The notes: generated from the sequence alone by a model not told the origin. A stretch of 14,032 nucleotides of DNA from JAFGSG01 sp964626055 (GCA_964626055.1 CAZVDF010000069.1:1-14032), one strand, 5' to 3'. Numbered from the stretch's first letter, positions 1 to 7,932 are shown. Translations and numbers: made by a program.

Positions 1-230
1 TGCATCCGCTTCAGCAGGCATTTATAGACAACTGGGCGCTGCAGTGCGGGTTCTGTACCTCAGGTCAGGTAATGGCGGCTAAAGCTTTGCTTGATGAAAA
101 TCCGGATCCTACAAGAGAAGATATAAGATTGCAGATGGACGGCCATCTTTGCCGATGCACAGGATATAATATGATTGATGAGGCTATTGAGGACGCTGCA
201 AAGAGATTAAAAAACCAAAAGTCTAAGTAA
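1..230 (+). CDS. [2Fe-2S] subunit of a xanthine dehydrogenase-family molybdenum hydroxylase (3' part only)
   Basis: Partial gene: the reading frame is open from base 3 and ends at TAA 228-230, giving the last 75 residues. It shows the all-helical C-terminal [2Fe-2S] domain of the small subunit of XDH-family enzymes, with the two signature cysteine pairs LQCGFCTSGQ and HLCRCTGYNMI that hold the second cluster. The N-terminal plant-ferredoxin-like domain lies upstream of the window. In the family this subunit passes electrons between the molybdopterin subunit and an FAD subunit or another partner. It is followed 14 bases later by the molybdopterin subunit, so the two are co-transcribed and surely form one enzyme. 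Domain assignment is firm; the substrate is not readable from this fragment. Confidence 0.93.
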   Translation, partial: HPLQQAFIDNWALQCGFCTSGQVMAAKALLDENPDPTREDIRLQMDGHLCRCTGYNMIDEAIEDAAKRLKNQKSK

Positions 231-244
231 GGGGGGCATTATAA

Positions 245-2539
245 ATGGAGACAAAATTTTCAATAATTGGCAAACCAACAGGAAATTACGATGGCGCTGC
301 AAAGGTTACGGGCGAAGCCAAGTATACCTTTGACATGACTCTGCCGAATATGCTTTACGGCAAGCATGTAAGAAGCCCGTATGCACACGCGAAGATAATA
401 AGCATAGATGCCAGTGAAGCACTTGCGCTTCCGGGTGTTAAAGCAATTATAACCGGGAAAGACGTCCCGGGCGGCAGATGGGGTCTTTGGAGACGTTTCC
501 GCGAACTCTGTGACCAGATCGCTATGGCTGAAGACAAGGTTCGTTTTATAGGCGAGCCGGTCGCATGCGTAGCCGCTACAACAAAAGACATTGCTTCGAA
601 AGCAGTTGATTTAGTGAAAGTAGAATACGAAATTTTACCAGGAGTATTTGATCCGCTTGAAGCAATTAAAGACGATGCTCCGCGGGTTCATGATGAATTT
701 GAAAACAATATCAACGCAACGCGACATATTGAATGGGGAAACCCTGATGAGGCATTTAAAAAGGCTGATTATGTAAGGGAAGATAAGTTTACAGTTTTTC
801 CACAGGCTGTTACCACAATGGAAGTTCATAACAGCCTTGCTCATTATGATAAAGGCACAGGCAAACTTACAGTATGGTCATCCACGCAATCGCCGTATTA
901 CCTGCAGCTTGGTTTGGCGGATGCCCTAAAAATGAGAGAAGGCGACATCAGAGTAATTAAGCCCCATGTAGGCGGAGGATTCGGAGCCAAAAATTCTACA
1001 ATGCCAGATTCTACCAGCGCCGCCCTTCTTTCCATAAAAACAGGAAGGCCTGTAAAAGTGCTATTTAACAGAGAAGAGGAATTCACATCAACCGAACACC
1101 GCACCGGAATGCATGTTGCTCTCAGAGCCGCATTTAGCAAAGACGGAAAAATGATCGCAAGAGAGCTTAAGGTTATTACCGACGGGGGCGCATATACAGG
1201 ATTGGGTGCCACTGCTCTTTATCTTGCAGGGATTTTCAATACTTTCCCTTATAAAATACCGAATTACAGATATGACGGATTCCGTACTTATACCAATAAA
1301 GTATGGGGCACATCCGTTCGGGGATTCGGAGCCGCCCCGACCGTATACTGCACTGAGTCACAGATTGACAGAGCTGCAAAAGATCTCGGTATACATCCGC
1401 TTGAAATACGCCGTATCAACGCAATGGATCCAGGTTATGAAGCTCCGGGACAGTATAAAGTTGAAAGCTGCGGTATTATACCGTGCATCGACAAGATGAA
1501 AGAAAGAATAAAGGATAAATGGCCAAAACTGGAGAAAGACGAAGGAATCGGGTATGCAGGTTTTGCATACATGTCCGGCGGTATTTTTAACTGGATCGAT
1601 ACTCCTTATGCTTATTCCGGAGCAAGGGTCCAGGTAAATATTGACGGTTCTGTGGATCTTTTCACACAGGGCGCGGATATCGGTCAGGGCCACAATACCG
1701 TAGCAGTAATGATATGCGCAGAGGAACTGGGCATTGGCATTGAAGACATAAGGCTGCATGCCGGCGATACCGCAACCGCTCCTGTTGACCTTGGAGCATG
1801 GGGAAGCAGAGAAACTCTTATGAACGGCAATGCTATTAAAATGGCGGCAGGACAGATAAAAAGCAAACTTGTCGATCTTGCGAGAGCGAAACTGGGCGAG
1901 AATATAGCTTATGACCTCGTTTGTAAAAATAAACGCATATACCTTGAATTGCGTCCCGAAAGAGGATATACATATTATGAGCTTGTTGAAGCCGCAATAA
2001 AGATGAACGACGGCGAACCTCTGATTGGAACAGGTCACTATACCCCACACAATAAAGGTATGATCTCTCCTGCATATGGTATGGGGATAATGGCTATGAA
2101 GGTAAAGGTCGATAAAGAAATAGGTCATATCGATGTTAAAGAGGTTCTTGTAGTGCACGACTGCGGCCAGGTAATAAATCCTTTAGGCGCCCGCGGTCAG
2201 GTAGAAGGTTCTGTTCACATGGGGCTTGGCTACGGTTTATGCGAGGACATGGCCAATGATAACGGGCTGGTACTTAACCCGTCACTTAACGATTATAAGT
2301 TAGTCAGACAGCGGGATATGCCGTTCATTGAGATTCTGGATGTTCCTACCTATGAACCCGATGGTCCGTTTGGAGCGAAAGAAGCTGCAGAAGCAACAGT
2401 TGCTCCCACAGCGCCCGCGCTTGCGAATGCAGTTTTCGCTGCATGCGGAGCCCAGTTTGACAGTAATGTTTTAAAGCCAGAAAAGGTTTTAATGGCTCTA
2501 CGTGAAGTTGAGAAAAAAGAAAAAAAAGGGAAGAAATAA
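245..2539 (+). CDS. Molybdopterin-binding large subunit of an XDH-family hydroxylase/dehydroxylase (4-hydroxybenzoyl-CoA reductase alpha-like)
   Basis: Encodes 764 residues, close to the usual length for a separate molybdopterin subunit. The N-terminal aldehyde oxidase/xanthine dehydrogenase a/b hammerhead domain covers about residues 15-135 and the Mo-cofactor domains follow. Visible cofactor motifs are GGGFGAK (243-249), RGFGAAP (359-365), QGADIGQGHNT (475-485) and GPFGAKEAAEA (707-717). E713 in the last motif is the presumed catalytic glutamate next to molybdenum. The ATG start has a G-rich ribosome site (231-236) 8 bases upstream. The three-subunit pattern and KEAAEA-type active site fit the branch with 4-hydroxybenzoyl-CoA reductase and related anaerobic aromatic or N-heterocycle enzymes, but substrate choice is inference. 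No FAD subunit is visible; it may lie upstream. The C-terminus ends in a lysine-rich tail (residues 757-764). Confidence 0.92.
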   Translation: METKFSIIGKPTGNYDGAAKVTGEAKYTFDMTLPNMLYGKHVRSPYAHAKIISIDASEALALPGVKAIITGKDVPGGRWGLWRRFRELCDQIAMAEDKVRFIGEPVACVAATTKDIASKAVDLVKVEYEILPGVFDPLEAIKDDAPRVHDEFENNINATRHIEWGNPDEAFKKADYVREDKFTVFPQAVTTMEVHNSLAHYDKGTGKLTVWSSTQSPYYLQLGLADALKMREGDIRVIKPHVGGGFGAKNSTMPDSTSAALLSIKTGRPVKVLFNREEEFTSTEHRTGMHVALRAAFSKDGKMIARELKVITDGGAYTGLGATALYLAGIFNTFPYKIPNYRYDGFRTYTNKVWGTSVRGFGAAPTVYCTESQIDRAAKDLGIHPLEIRRINAMDPGYEAPGQYKVESCGIIPCIDKMKERIKDKWPKLEKDEGIGYAGFAYMSGGIFNWIDTPYAYSGARVQVNIDGSVDLFTQGADIGQGHNTVAVMICAEELGIGIEDIRLHAGDTATAPVDLGAWGSRETLMNGNAIKMAAGQIKSKLVDLARAKLGENIAYDLVCKNKRIYLELRPERGYTYYELVEAAIKMNDGEPLIGTGHYTPHNKGMISPAYGMGIMAMKVKVDKEIGHIDVKEVLVVHDCGQVINPLGARGQVEGSVHMGLGYGLCEDMANDNGLVLNPSLNDYKLVRQRDMPFIEILDVPTYEPDGPFGAKEAAEATVAPTAPALANAVFAACGAQFDSNVLKPEKVLMALREVEKKEKKGKK

Positions 2540-2556
2540 TATAGGAGGAAATTACA

Positions 2557-2793
2557 ATGTCAACATGGTATAAATGTCCGGTATGTCGTAAAATTTGTCT
2601 TGATCATCTGGATTTGGCAAGACATTACCTGGGTCAGACTGACAGAAAACATAAGGATTGGTTAAAAACTCAAAGCCTTTCTTACGCAAAACTCATTACA
2701 CAGCAGGTTACCGAGTTCGGCAATAAAGGTTATGAGGCGCTGGCTAAAGTACTCGAGAAACAGGCACAAAAAGTTGAGGTTGATGTTAAATAA
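2557..2793 (+). CDS. Small zinc-finger-like protein co-transcribed with the Mo hydroxylase
   Basis: A 78-residue protein starting 17 bases after the Mo-subunit stop, with a strong ribosome site AGGAGG (2543-2548), so it is a genuine operon member. The N-terminus holds CPVC (C7, C10), then H23 and H32, a C2H2-like arrangement C-x2-C-x12-H-x8-H that could bind one zinc; C14 and H17 are extra possible ligands. The C-terminal half (about 38-75) is predicted helical and rich in lysine, glutamate and glutamine, with no membrane segment or signal peptide. I do not recognise the family. Its place directly after the catalytic subunit suggests a role in maturation, cofactor or metal handling, or regulation of the enzyme, but this is inference. 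Confidence 0.8.
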   Translation: MSTWYKCPVCRKICLDHLDLARHYLGQTDRKHKDWLKTQSLSYAKLITQQVTEFGNKGYEALAKVLEKQAQKVEVDVK

Positions 2794-2846
2794 GTCAGCC
2801 GTAAATTTGAAGGAAGTTTTACAGAGTTAAATATATTCAGTATTTT

Positions 2847-2876
2847 AAAAATCCCCCTATTATCAGGGGGATTTTT
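2847..2876 (+). terminator. Intrinsic terminator of the Mo-hydroxylase operon
   Basis: An A-run, then ATCCCCC (2851-2857), an 8-base loop, GGGGGAT (2866-2872) and a run of T to 2878. The GC-rich stem of 5 G:C pairs is extended by A:T pairs between the flanking A and T runs. It lies about 55 bases after the stop of the 78-residue gene. Because A-runs and T-runs flank both sides it can also act on minus-strand transcripts from the gene at 2984-3211. Confidence 0.9.
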
Positions 2877-2883
2877 TTATATA

Positions 2884-2982
2884 TAACTCATCCGGCCTGC
2901 TCTTAATATTTAGAATTCGAGAATATGAACATTCTTGCTCTTAATTTTTCTTTCCGGACAAGAAGCCGACAAGGATGAGTTA
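2884..2982. repeat. Inverted-repeat element, copy 1 (99 bp)
   Basis: Bounded by TAACTCATCC (2884-2893) and its perfect reverse complement GGATGAGTTA (2973-2982). Sequence inside the right end (AGAAGCCGACAAGGATGAG, 2961-2979) resembles the right ends of two other elements at 10092-10207 and 13665-13746. It fills the gap between the terminator and the 3' end of the minus-strand zinc-ribbon gene and has no coding capacity. See the finding on this repeat family. Confidence 0.5.
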
Positions 2983-2983
2983 A

Positions 2984-3211
2984 TTATTGTTGATATTTTA
3001 AAAAGTAAACTGCAATTGCCAGAACAATCAATATTACGGCGATAAGTAACGGCATCATATTTTTTTTTCTATTCTGACCGCCGGTTTTCCATTTTAGGTC
3101 TTTGACAAGAGGAGCATCGGGATTTGCTACAGGCCGGCCGCATTTTGGGCAGTCACGTACCCATTCGTAAATTTCTTCTCCGCAATGAACGCATTTTGAT
3201 TTTGACGGCAT
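2984..3211 (-). CDS. Small zinc-ribbon protein with a C-terminal membrane anchor
   Basis: A 75-residue protein. Two CxxC pairs, C7/C10 (CVHC) and C21/C24 (CPKC), form a rubredoxin-like zinc ribbon over residues 5-28. A basic linker (about 45-52) is followed by one hydrophobic helix at about 53-71 and four further residues, KYQQ, so it is probably tail-anchored in the inner membrane with the zinc ribbon in the cytoplasm. The start is supported by a near-perfect AAGGAGG site five bases upstream and a sigma-70-type promoter at 3241-3269. It is a single-gene unit with no functional link to its neighbours that I can show. Similar zinc-ribbon plus single-helix proteins are common and mostly uncharacterised. 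Confidence 0.82.
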   Translation of the reverse strand: MPSKSKCVHCGEEIYEWVRDCPKCGRPVANPDAPLVKDLKWKTGGQNRKKNMMPLLIAVILIVLAIAVYFLKYQQ

Positions 3212-3240
3212 ATTAACCTCCTTAAAATTAAAATCCGCAA

Positions 3241-3269
3241 ATCTTATTAAAACATATTAATAAAGTCAA
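3241..3269 (-). promoter_or_regulatory. Sigma-70-type promoter of the zinc-ribbon gene
   Basis: On the minus strand the -35 box TTGACT (3269-3264, 5/6 to consensus) is separated by 17 bases from TAAGAT (3246-3241, 4/6). The predicted start of transcription, near 3234, gives a leader of about 22 bases containing the ribosome site. Box match and spacing are good, but no experimental signal is visible. Confidence 0.5.
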
Positions 3270-3302
3270 GTTAATTAATTCACATACGAACTAATTAGGC
3301 TG

Positions 3303-3317
3303 TTGAATAATATTCAA
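3303..3317. promoter_or_regulatory. Short palindrome TTGAATA-A-TATTCAA
   Basis: Perfect 7-bp arms around one base, about 35 bases upstream of the -35 box of the zinc-ribbon gene. It could be an operator for that gene, but in such AT-rich DNA it could also be chance. The rest of 3270-3434 is AT-rich with no gene. Confidence 0.2.
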
Positions 3318-3434
3318 TTTCATTTTTATTAGCTAAATTTTCAATTATAATCAGTAATGAGTATTTTACTGCTGATGTTTACTATTTATCCAGAAAAGTT
3401 ATTAAAAATGAATTATTTTAAGAGAGATAAATAT

Positions 3435-3470
3435 TATCACATAGAGGATCAAATGATCCTCTATGTGATA
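3435..3470 (-). terminator. Perfect 17-bp-arm hairpin after the FAD/Fe-S operon
   Basis: The arms TATCACATAGAGGATCA (3435-3451) and TGATCCTCTATGTGATA (3454-3470) are exact reverse complements with only AA between them. It begins 14 bases after the stop codon of the last operon gene (3485), the usual place for a terminator or an mRNA 3'-end hairpin. The bases after the stem on the minus strand (AATATTTATC) are only moderately T-rich, so it is not a textbook intrinsic terminator. It may stabilise the mRNA end, act with Rho, or be a palindromic protein site. Confidence 0.5.
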
Positions 3471-3484
3471 GAATTGTAAGGAGG

Positions 3485-5086
3485 TTATTTTGGTAAATCA
3501 GAAGGAGATTCCCAATCTTTCATGTTGTGCATCCACGGTGCGCGTTCAACAAATACATCGTGAGCCAGCGGAACCGGAGGATGAGACATCCACTTCGGAT
3601 CGAATTCATCCTTAATTTTAAGGAAATAGATATGATAATTCGGTCCGTATTTCGGCCCCGTTAAATACATAGGCTGATGAGGTCCGAGCAGGGATGTATA
3701 GAACCTGTGTTTTATGTTCATCTTGGATGTGTCAAGATAGAACTGGTCGACTTTATCGGTATCGTCATCCTGATCCCAGTAAATAAGGAATTCGGAATAA
3801 CCCTGGTGCCCGCATTCGAAGCTCTGGAACCAGCCGGGATCTCCGTAGTCGGGCATTAAAGGAGGCGTATATTTCTTTTTGAGATCTGCGTAAGTCGGAC
3901 CGTGTTCGACCGACTGTGACAGAGTCTCTATGATGTAATCGACCGAAACGTACCCGCCGCACATGAGCCACATGCCCGCGGAGTCGGCATTCTTAATCCA
4001 TGATTCATCAGAGGGCTTGGTGCGTGTAGCTTTTCCGCCAAGTTCTGTCATAATATCATTCAGCACGCGCTCATCGTATTCCATCTGTTCTTCAGAGGTA
4101 TAGCCGATAAGAAGCACGCGTACGATAAAAGTATTGGCTACTGTTTTTTCGTTTTCCTTTTTCCAGAGTTCCCAGAAATGCTCTTTGTCTTCAGCTTTAG
4201 CAATTGCTCTCCAGAATAGAGGTACTTTTGTAACGGCACCGCCTATTTCAGCTCTGCCGATCTCGACCATCGCTTTTACCTGCTCTTTCTTTGAAGGCAT
4301 AATAAAATTTACCCACTTAACGCGTTTTTCAGGCAGGGCAAGCGCCGTATTAGGCGAAATGCCTGTAGGAACAAGACGCTCGGGCTGGAACGGAAGGGTT
4401 TTTATTGCCATCCTGGTGACTATTCCAAGACACCCGCGGACGCCTGTAAAACCTCTAAGAAGTCCTCTTAAATCCGGACCCGGGCATTCTCCCCAGAACG
4501 GGTCATCGCCTGTAGCAAGCGATCCCATTTTTACAAGTTCGCCGTCCGGTAAAACCAGTTCGGTACCGAGAATTCGCCTGTGCGGGAGACAGATCCTGTG
4601 GCTTAGGGGCGACCAGCCGTCACCAAGAAGATTAGCAATGGCTGACGCCTGCGCTCCGCCTCCCCCGATTACTACATAAGCGCCGTGTTTCATAGCTTCT
4701 TCCTGTATTGGTGAGTAAACCATACCGGGGCCGACTTCGATATAAAAATGTTTTTCATCTATAATGAAATCATTCATTCTTTTCATGTCGATTATTAAAG
4801 CATCTTCTACATGCGGGTGCGAGCGAGGGCCGTAAAAGCCGGTGCTATAAGGCACATAAGGAACTTCGTTACGATAGCAGACTTTTACTATTTTTTGAAC
4901 TTCCTCGGTTGTTCTCGGCAAAATAACGCATCCGGGAATTGTCGTCATAACGCGTTCGTAGCCCAGTCCGTTCTCGTATCCGCCGGGGCCGCTCCTGTAA
5001 GATTCGCATATGACAGGGTCATTCGATATATATTCGGGACCCACTATTGTTTCAAGTACTTGATAAATATTGTTTGATATTGCCAT
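3485..5086 (-). CDS. FAD-linked oxidoreductase (GlcD/vanillyl-alcohol oxidase superfamily), last gene of the FAD/Fe-S/FAD operon
   Basis: Encodes 533 residues. Residues about 48-232 form the FAD_binding_4 (PCMH-type) domain: it opens with PGCVILPRTTEEVQKIVK and ends with the typical GCLGIVT (218-224). The usual glycine-rich pyrophosphate loop is replaced by PYSTGFYGPRS (79-89), so the FAD site is divergent. The C-terminal substrate domain ends in EFDPKWMSHPP (494-504), matching the family's FDP-x-x-x-NPG tail except that NPG has become HPP, followed by about 29 extra residues. Family members oxidise hydroxy acids, phenolic alcohols or alkylphenols. It follows the Fe-S gene by 17 bases with site AAAGGAGG, so it probably forms a complex with that protein. 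The substrate is unknown; homology to GlcD-type or 4-cresol dehydrogenase-type enzymes is all that can be said. Confidence 0.85.
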   Translation of the reverse strand: MAISNNIYQVLETIVGPEYISNDPVICESYRSGPGGYENGLGYERVMTTIPGCVILPRTTEEVQKIVKVCYRNEVPYVPYSTGFYGPRSHPHVEDALIIDMKRMNDFIIDEKHFYIEVGPGMVYSPIQEEAMKHGAYVVIGGGGAQASAIANLLGDGWSPLSHRICLPHRRILGTELVLPDGELVKMGSLATGDDPFWGECPGPDLRGLLRGFTGVRGCLGIVTRMAIKTLPFQPERLVPTGISPNTALALPEKRVKWVNFIMPSKKEQVKAMVEIGRAEIGGAVTKVPLFWRAIAKAEDKEHFWELWKKENEKTVANTFIVRVLLIGYTSEEQMEYDERVLNDIMTELGGKATRTKPSDESWIKNADSAGMWLMCGGYVSVDYIIETLSQSVEHGPTYADLKKKYTPPLMPDYGDPGWFQSFECGHQGYSEFLIYWDQDDDTDKVDQFYLDTSKMNIKHRFYTSLLGPHQPMYLTGPKYGPNYHIYFLKIKDEFDPKWMSHPPVPLAHDVFVERAPWMHNMKDWESPSDLPK

Positions 5087-5103
5087 TTTTAGCCTCCTTT
5101 GAA

Positions 5104-6441
5104 CTAAGCATCAATGGATGCGCAAATGACTTCTGAAATATCCAGAACCTGCACATCATTTCCGTTTGATTTTACTGCCTGAGCAAAATTGTTTTTGCAC
5201 CATGGGCAGGATGATACTAATGTTTCTGCACCTACATGTTTAACTTCTTCAAGCCTTTGTTCTGCCGCCCATGAGGCGAATTCAGGGAAAGCTTCTTTTG
5301 TGCCTCTGCCGGCGCCGCAGCAGAATGTATTCTCTCTGGTTCTCGGCATTTCGATCAGATCAACTCCAGGGATTGCTTTAAGTATATTCCTGGGTTGAGC
5401 GTATAGACCTTCTGTGCCGCGACGTCTTTTTAATCTCGGTTCAACGCAACCCATCCATCCGCGTTTTCCTTCCCATGGTGTCCATTTGTCGCTTAAGCGT
5501 GCGATGCTGCATGAATCATGGTATGTCATCCGCGTATTGAATTCTTTTTTCATTTTAAGCTTGCCGGCTTTCATCAGATCATCTACGAACTCTACCAGAT
5601 GAACAACTTTAAAACCCAGGTCATCGGTTGAGATGTTCAAAAGCTTGGGATAATCGACTTTCCACATTCTGTAGCCTTCAGCGCAGCTCAAAAGGAGTGT
5701 CTTTACTCCGGCTTTTCTGACTTCTTCGATGTTGCGTTTGGCAAGTTCTCTGGCTTCATCCAGCATTCCTACTGAAAATACGGTATTACCGCAGCACCAT
5801 TCCTCCGGCATAAGCATAAATTCAGTACCGGAAGCTTTGAGAATCTTTACGGTAGACTGTGCTATTTCAGTATTTACGAATGAGGCTGTACAGCCGACAA
5901 AATACATTACGTCTGCTTTTTTTGCAGGCGTAATTCCTTTTGGCATCCAGTCAGTGCGTTTTTTCTGATCGGCGCCGTACATGTTGTGCTTTTTCATAAT
6001 AAGATCAACAACCTTTTTATGTGTAGGCATGGGTCCTTTGCCGTCTTTAACGGCTTTAACCCTGAGCGATTCAAGGGTCAGCTCGACCTCAAGGTCAAGA
6101 TTACGCTTGCATCCTACATCACATGCGCCGCAGAGAGTGCATGCATAAATTACCTCTAGCGCTTTTTCATTCCAGTCAAGAACACCTTCAGCCATAGCAT
6201 GGCCGATGCGCATTTTACCGCATGCCTGGTATGCGTCGAACTCGTATCTTGTGCCGCTCGGGCATCTTGTCATGAATTTGGCACCGGGCATATATGTATG
6301 ATCTACCCAGTGGCATCCCTTGCATTTAATGCATCGGCTCATATCATAGACAAAATTCTGGATATCCGAAATATCAAGTTTGATATCCTCTTTCGGTTTA
6401 TAGTATCTTACTTTTAATTCATTTTTTGGTTCCTTTGCCAT
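5104..6441 (-). CDS. Fe-S oxidoreductase with two CCG domains (GlcF/HdrD-like)
   Basis: Encodes 445 soluble residues. An N-terminal ferredoxin-like part carries C37, C40, C43, C60 and then the classic CTLCGACDVGC (C101, C104, C107, C111) for cubane [4Fe-4S] clusters. Two CCG (cysteine-rich) domains follow. The first has C184, C216-C217 and C253, but the closing CxxC is CAEG, so one cysteine is replaced by G256. The second is complete with C311, C374-C375 and C412/C415. Such proteins (GlcF, HdrD, LutA) relay electrons between an FAD dehydrogenase and a quinone, ETF or disulfide partner. It sits between two FAD oxidoreductase genes with gaps of 10 and 17 bases and a good AAGGAGG site, implying one complex of three subunits. 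No membrane helix is present, so any membrane contact needs a partner. Confidence 0.9.
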   Translation of the reverse strand: MAKEPKNELKVRYYKPKEDIKLDISDIQNFVYDMSRCIKCKGCHWVDHTYMPGAKFMTRCPSGTRYEFDAYQACGKMRIGHAMAEGVLDWNEKALEVIYACTLCGACDVGCKRNLDLEVELTLESLRVKAVKDGKGPMPTHKKVVDLIMKKHNMYGADQKKRTDWMPKGITPAKKADVMYFVGCTASFVNTEIAQSTVKILKASGTEFMLMPEEWCCGNTVFSVGMLDEARELAKRNIEEVRKAGVKTLLLSCAEGYRMWKVDYPKLLNISTDDLGFKVVHLVEFVDDLMKAGKLKMKKEFNTRMTYHDSCSIARLSDKWTPWEGKRGWMGCVEPRLKRRRGTEGLYAQPRNILKAIPGVDLIEMPRTRENTFCCGAGRGTKEAFPEFASWAAEQRLEEVKHVGAETLVSSCPWCKNNFAQAVKSNGNDVQVLDISEVICASIDA

Positions 6442-6451
6442 TCTATCCTCC

Positions 6452-7912
6452 TTAGAAACACAGTCTGCCCGGATTCATGATATTGTTCGGGTCAAACGTT
6501 TTCTTTAGTCTCTTAAGCGTCATAGCATATGATGCTGCTTTTTCATAAACGATCTGCGCAAGATCACCGTAGGGTCTTGTGAAGACAGCACCGCTGTTTA
6601 AAAGAGCGGTTGCAGCTTCGTAATAAAGTGCGCGTACCGCGGCTACTTCATTTTTATTTTTTGGATCGTAGAAAAAGTTGAATTCAGGTCTGCACGCGCG
6701 ATTGTGCTCTATCGGCTGAATGTACATGCCGATATCGCTGATCTGGTATCCGTAGCGAGCCGCTATTTCCTCGACTATATCGATGTATTGCTGGACGAGA
6801 TTAGGCCTGGTATGGAAGAAAAGACTCTGGCAGGCTCCTTTATAGCGGTTTTTCCAGTAAGTCTTGTCAGACGGCCATGGACTGCGAAGTATTGGCAGCA
6901 ATTTTTTTCTTAGACCTGGGAATCCCGGTAGGTTCTCACCGAGGTGAAGATCCTGGAATTCTTGCTTGATAACCTGCGAGAGAAAGTTCTCTTCGTAAGC
7001 TATTTTTTCTTCGGGTCTTCTTAATAGCCCGCTTATTACCAGGACGAGAGTCCAGGGCGGGAGAGTGTCGTTTAATTTTAACAGATCGTTTGTATCTTCC
7101 GCAATAATTGCAGCTAGATCGGAATTATTTAAAATCAGAACTTCCTGTCCTATTCTTCTGGGTAATATTCTGTACAGAAAGTCGATTCCATAATTCAAAT
7201 CATTGAGAGGAGCAAATAATATTTTGTCTATTTTTGGAATTGATTCGATTTTCAGGTTTGTCCAGGTAACGACTCCCATTGTGCCCTGTGCGCATTCAAA
7301 GAATCTGTAAAAATCAAGACCGGGACCTGAAGGATTTCCGCCTTTTGACATTGAATTTGGATACCCATCAACGCTTGCGGATCCCATTCTGAAGATTTCG
7401 CCTGTCGGCCAGACAATTTCGCTGGCTTCAAGCGGTTCTCCGTAATCGTAAACCTGATTAGTAGGAACTTCGCGTTCGAAGAAATCTGTTAATACCGAAC
7501 GCTCCGCCGGCGGACAAAGAGGCATGATTACCCTGAATTCTTTCTTTGCAAGTTCTTCAGTTAATTTTTTCCATGTTACTCCTGCTTCAAATCTGACGCG
7601 GCGGTTATCGGCGTCAATTTCGAAGATTTTGTCCATTCTGGACATATCGAGAACTACTCCTCCCTCTTTAGGTATTGTAGCTCCGTAAAAATGAATTTTA
7701 GAACTGCACGGTATTACCGGTATGCTGTTCTCGTTGCAAAATTTGACAACTTCCGATACTTCCTCGGAACTTGCAGGTTTTACAACATAATTTGGCATCC
7801 CCATAGGGGTGTAGCTCATATCAGTGGAATAAGCCTGTAACTGTGACGGGTCGTCAGATACATTCTTTGCACCGACTATTTTTGACAATGCAGCTTTTAT
7901 ATCCACGTTCAT
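6452..7912 (-). CDS. FAD-linked oxidoreductase (GlcD-like), first gene of the FAD/Fe-S/FAD operon
   Basis: Encodes 486 residues, about the length of GlcD. The FAD_binding_4 domain covers roughly residues 38-228: VVKPASSEEVSEVVKF near the start, VVLDMSRMDKI at 86-96 and GTMGVVT (210-216) near the end. The pyrophosphate loop PCSSKIHFYGAT (68-79) departs from the family's glycine-rich form. The C-terminal FAD-oxidase domain ends with the canonical FDPNNIMNPGRLCF (473-486). It is paralogous to the third gene of the operon but only distantly similar, so the two are not interchangeable copies; in GlcD/GlcE pairs one FAD subunit is catalytic and the other auxiliary. The better preserved NPG tail here makes this one the GlcD-like candidate. 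The start is fixed by AGGAGG (7924-7919). It is the promoter-proximal gene, divergent from the MarR gene. Confidence 0.86.
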   Translation of the reverse strand: MNVDIKAALSKIVGAKNVSDDPSQLQAYSTDMSYTPMGMPNYVVKPASSEEVSEVVKFCNENSIPVIPCSSKIHFYGATIPKEGGVVLDMSRMDKIFEIDADNRRVRFEAGVTWKKLTEELAKKEFRVIMPLCPPAERSVLTDFFEREVPTNQVYDYGEPLEASEIVWPTGEIFRMGSASVDGYPNSMSKGGNPSGPGLDFYRFFECAQGTMGVVTWTNLKIESIPKIDKILFAPLNDLNYGIDFLYRILPRRIGQEVLILNNSDLAAIIAEDTNDLLKLNDTLPPWTLVLVISGLLRRPEEKIAYEENFLSQVIKQEFQDLHLGENLPGFPGLRKKLLPILRSPWPSDKTYWKNRYKGACQSLFFHTRPNLVQQYIDIVEEIAARYGYQISDIGMYIQPIEHNRACRPEFNFFYDPKNKNEVAAVRALYYEAATALLNSGAVFTRPYGDLAQIVYEKAASYAMTLKRLKKTFDPNNIMNPGRLCF

Positions 7913-7932
7913 ATTTTAACCTCCTGACTGTT

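Noticed and set aside
1358..2158. Long open frame on the minus strand inside the Mo-hydroxylase gene (266 codons)
   Set aside because: It lies wholly antisense to a well-supported gene whose motifs are intact, has no recognisable domain and reads as low-complexity shadow sequence.
3476..3600. AAGGAGG followed by TTG on the plus strand at 3478-3493, looking like a translation start
   Set aside because: The frame closes after about 37 codons and is antisense to the 3' end of the FAD gene; no promoter or homology supports it.
4134..4679. Open frame of 181 codons on the plus strand inside the second FAD oxidoreductase gene
   Set aside because: Antisense to a strong family match, with a composition typical of a shadow frame and no ribosome site of note.
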